From: Provencibacterium sp.
GTDB taxonomy: Bacteria; Bacillota; Clostridia; Oscillospirales; Ruminococcaceae
Reading direction: 5' to 3'
DNA length: 64,000 nt
Assembly: GCA_022793895.1 (NCBI GenBank)
Contig: JAAWDS010000008.1
Coordinates: forward strand, 1 to 64,000
Shown: in pieces, positions 61,636-64,000 of the stretch
How positions within the stretch are numbered: position 1 is the stretch's first letter
Layout of the letters: each line of letters starts with the position of its first letter
Position numbers and translations under genes: made by a program
Notes under the pieces: model-generated
Told to the model about the DNA's origin: nothing
The model's database searches: none
Seen by the model: the letters and a program-made list of their open reading frames with translations, nothing else

Positions 61636-64000
61636 CTAAGAGATGATCTCAATCTTCGTAATGGGCAGGCACAGGTTACGGGCGGATTCCTTTGGAATAT
61701 CAAAGTAGTCTCCGGTATTCCAGGTGTCGCCTACCATAGTAATTTGAGTAAGCGAAGAAGGGGAAATAAGCTCCTTGGGGATGGGTACTTCAAAGGAAGA
61801 ATACTGGAGGTGGTTTTCCTTTGTCAAAGTAATCTGATAGAAAGTTTCGTTCTGGATTTGGAAGGCGATGGAATATTTCTTACCTCCATCGAAGATCTCT
61901 TCCGGAAGTCCGTTACAGGTAATCCGGACGGTGGGGTTTTGTGTGGACAGCAGAGGAAGGGAGAAGGAGGAACGTTCGCCGCTCCATGCAAAGCTGTCTA
62001 CCGATTGATTTTCAAAGGAGTGGAACCCAAAGAGGAACGAGATGTCGTCCGGATCCATGTCCAAGGTCTTGTCGTATACGCGGTAAATACGTACCCAATG
62101 ACCTCCCCTCCCGATATGGAGAGGATAGATCATATCCAAGTTGTAAAACTCACTGATGATCGGATAGTATTGTTCCGATACCTTTTCTAAGCGCAGATCA
62201 TTCAGCTCCGATTGGGAGACGACAAAAATGGGTGTATTGGGAAAATAGGGGAGGATATTTTCAAGGGATTTAGAGTTATAAACTAAATTACCGTTCGTTT
62301 CCCGCAAATTCGTCGTTAGCTGATAAGTCGGAAAGGTCTCCTCTGGATTGATGCAGATAATGCTTCCCTTTTGCACGGTATTTTTAATATCGGTAAGGAA
62401 TTCCAGGTTTCCATCATATTCATGGGTAACGGCTAAAACCGCGTTGAATGGGAGAGCTGTTGCGATGCCCACAGAGGCGATAACGGCCGCCATTTTCTTT
62501 GATTGGATAAACAGTCCTAAAAGGATGAGAGCGGCGGGGATGATGGTGGTAATAAAATATCTGGAGGAGCTATAATTGATTGGCGAATCGGGGCGGATGA
62601 TAGTATAGATAGCAATGGAATAGAGGAAAACATAAAAGAGGAGCTTTTGCCCTTCCGTCCATTTTTTATTCTTAAACGCTTTAAACAGGATGTAGGGAAT
62701 GCAGATATAGGAGGTGGCCATCATAATATTGAATAAATTCAGGTGGAGAAGCGCTTCGATAGGTCCCTGGTTGACATAGAGTTCCCTGAACCGCCAGGAT
62801 TCGCCTGGCGTGGGTTCGAGATTGTTGGTGAATCCAATATTATAAAATTGATAGAGAGTACAAAGCCCCAATAGGATACTTAAAATTTTAATACCGGGAA
62901 CGCTCCAGCGCTCATAGAGATGGAGAAGGCCCTTGGAGATAGGGGAAGAACGCTGCATTTGTATCAGCGCGGCGGCCTGTATAGCGATGGCCAGCAAAAC
63001 CAGAACGCTGGCTATCAGTAGCAGCTGCTGGAAGGAAAAGCGGTAATGGAACATTCTTGTCAACTGTCCGGAAGCATAGAGATAGGAGGTTTTTTGCGCA
63101 TACAGCAAGGAAATAGGATAAAAGATACACATGCAAAGGTTGATAAATCCATAGATACGCTCGTTCTTTAACAGGCAAAGGAAGAACAGGCAGGCATAGA
63201 GGACAGGAATATACATCAGCATGGAGAGGTGTGCAAAGCTAATGAGGCATAACGGGAAAGCAGCCAGCGCTTTATAGTGCAGATCCTTCTCTGTCAACAG
63301 GAAAAATGTGAATAGAAACAGAGCGGTTATCATCATTTCGGATAACGGGAGCTTTGCCAGATAGACGGTCAGCGGGGAAAACAGGAAGAGAAAGGTAGAA
63401 AGAAGGGCTGCCCAGGTTTTTACCTTGAGGTGGAGGAGACCGCCAAAGAGATAAACCCCACATAAGATATACAGCAGGGTTAATAGATTAGACATGCCCT
63501 CTAAGCCGAATATTTGGGCGGAAAGCGCCATAAACAGCGGCCAGGTAGAAAGCCCGTGGTATTCATAGAGAAGGGAAGTATCCTCTTCGGAAACCGGATA
63601 CAGGTAAACTCCGGTCTGCGTTTTCTGAAGCTCTATCAGCTCTCTTTTGATTTTGACGGAATTGGAAGCAATTTCAAATTCTTTCAGAGACTTTACCGGT
63701 TCGGTACCACCGTTCACAAGATCAATCGTTTTGGCTCCATAAACACCGGCGTCAAACAGTGGGGCAATAGGTAGCGATTTATAAACGGAGAATGGAACCA
63801 TGCACAATAGGAGCGCTAAAATACAAAGACTGCCTCTTAAATCAAAAGTCAGGCTTTTGACGCCTGCGCGCCACTGCTTCCGAAATAAAATCAGAAGCAA
63901 AAGATGGATGCCGCCGCATAGGCTCAACACGGCTATTACCTGAAAAATTCCCAGGTAATATAGGAGGATCGCCATCGATAAATATTCTGAAACGGCGAGA
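61636..64000 (-). CDS. GT-C-type polytopic membrane glycosyltransferase (start beyond window)
   Basis: At least 779 residues. About twelve helices fill the first 520 residues; FDAGVYGAKTIDLVNGG (about 74-90) contains the acidic residue expected in the first outer loop of GT-C enzymes, and STWPLFMALSAQIFG and FLFSPLTVYLAKLPLSEMM resemble dolichyl-phosphate-mannose-type transferases. A C-terminal soluble domain of about 250 residues looks beta-rich (AFQIQNETFYQITLTKENHL). An ATG lies at 63975 but has no ribosome site, and the frame stays open to the edge, so the true start may lie outside. It probably moves a polyprenyl-linked sugar onto the polymer. Confidence 0.75.
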   Translation of the reverse strand, partial: LAVSEYLSMAILLYYLGIFQVIAVLSLCGGIHLLLLILFRKQWRAGVKSLTFDLRGSLCILALLLCMVPFSVYKSLPIAPLFDAGVYGAKTIDLVNGGTEPVKSLKEFEIASNSVKIKRELIELQKTQTGVYLYPVSEEDTSLLYEYHGLSTWPLFMALSAQIFGLEGMSNLLTLLYILCGVYLFGGLLHLKVKTWAALLSTFLFLFSPLTVYLAKLPLSEMMITALFLFTFFLLTEKDLHYKALAAFPLCLISFAHLSMLMYIPVLYACLFFLCLLKNERIYGFINLCMCIFYPISLLYAQKTSYLYASGQLTRMFHYRFSFQQLLLIASVLVLLAIAIQAAALIQMQRSSPISKGLLHLYERWSVPGIKILSILLGLCTLYQFYNIGFTNNLEPTPGESWRFRELYVNQGPIEALLHLNLFNIMMATSYICIPYILFKAFKNKKWTEGQKLLFYVFLYSIAIYTIIRPDSPINYSSSRYFITTIIPAALILLGLFIQSKKMAAVIASVGIATALPFNAVLAVTHEYDGNLEFLTDIKNTVQKGSIICINPEETFPTYQLTTNLRETNGNLVYNSKSLENILPYFPNTPIFVVSQSELNDLRLEKVSEQYYPIISEFYNLDMIYPLHIGRGGHWVRIYRVYDKTLDMDPDDISFLFGFHSFENQSVDSFAWSGERSSFSLPLLSTQNPTVRITCNGLPEEIFDGGKKYSIAFQIQNETFYQITLTKENHLQYSSFEVPIPKELISPSSLTQITMVGDTWNTGDYFDIPKESARNLCLPITKIEIIS

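Overview
The window reads as a chromosome segment of an anaerobic, Gram-positive Clostridia-type bacterium (Oscillospirales-like is my best guess). The reasons are a spore-coat kinase-type CotH gene, a V-type ATP synthase operon, Rnf-family membrane genes, a MecA adaptor, YesM/YesN two-component genes, strong AAGGAGG-type ribosome sites and frequent TTG/GTG starts. Most of the window is moderately GC-rich. One island around 9-12 kb is clearly AT-rich and looks acquired. No species can be named from this alone.

Layout. 0-8.2 kb, minus strand: the start of csrA (cut by the edge), a CotH / DUF4956 / VTC-domain triad, a membrane protein of unknown function, lysS, greA and an unknown protein. 8.4-12.5 kb: tRNA-Ala, tRNA-Leu, then an AT-rich island with a short serine recombinase, a structured non-coding leader with its own promoter, a 63-residue basic/hydrophobic protein, an XRE-type repressor-like protein and a retron-type reverse transcriptase; two tRNA-Ser genes follow on the minus strand. 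12.6-23 kb: a YesM/YesN pair divergent from a sugar-type ABC importer, an FAD oxidoreductase, a TSUP permease and a UroD-family protein. 23.2-32.0 kb, minus: a nine-gene V-type ATPase operon. 32.5-45.1 kb, plus: rpoB, rpoC, rpsL, rpsG, fusA, tuf. 45.4-50.3 kb, minus: rnfC-D-E-A and a putative glycoside hydrolase-like gene, divergent from a mecA-like gene. 51-64 kb, minus: rpe, then a cell-surface polymer cluster that runs off the right edge.

Most notable points. (1) The Rnf-like cluster lacks rnfG and rnfB, and by eye its remaining subunits have lost most canonical redox sites: the RnfC flavin motif, the RnfD flavinylation threonine, and three of the four intramembrane cysteines of RnfA/RnfE. 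The two [4Fe-4S] motifs of RnfC remain. (2) The polymer cluster encodes a YidC-type insertase fused to a CDP-glycerol-type glycerophosphotransferase, and a TagD-like cytidylyltransferase fused to a Gfo/Idh/MocA oxidoreductase beside an aminotransferase, which suggests an unusual CDP-activated, possibly amino-substituted, teichoic-acid-like polymer. (3) The retron-like island has a small membrane-active-looking protein inside its operon and several regulatory inverted repeats.

All family calls come from motifs read by eye. No database search was possible.
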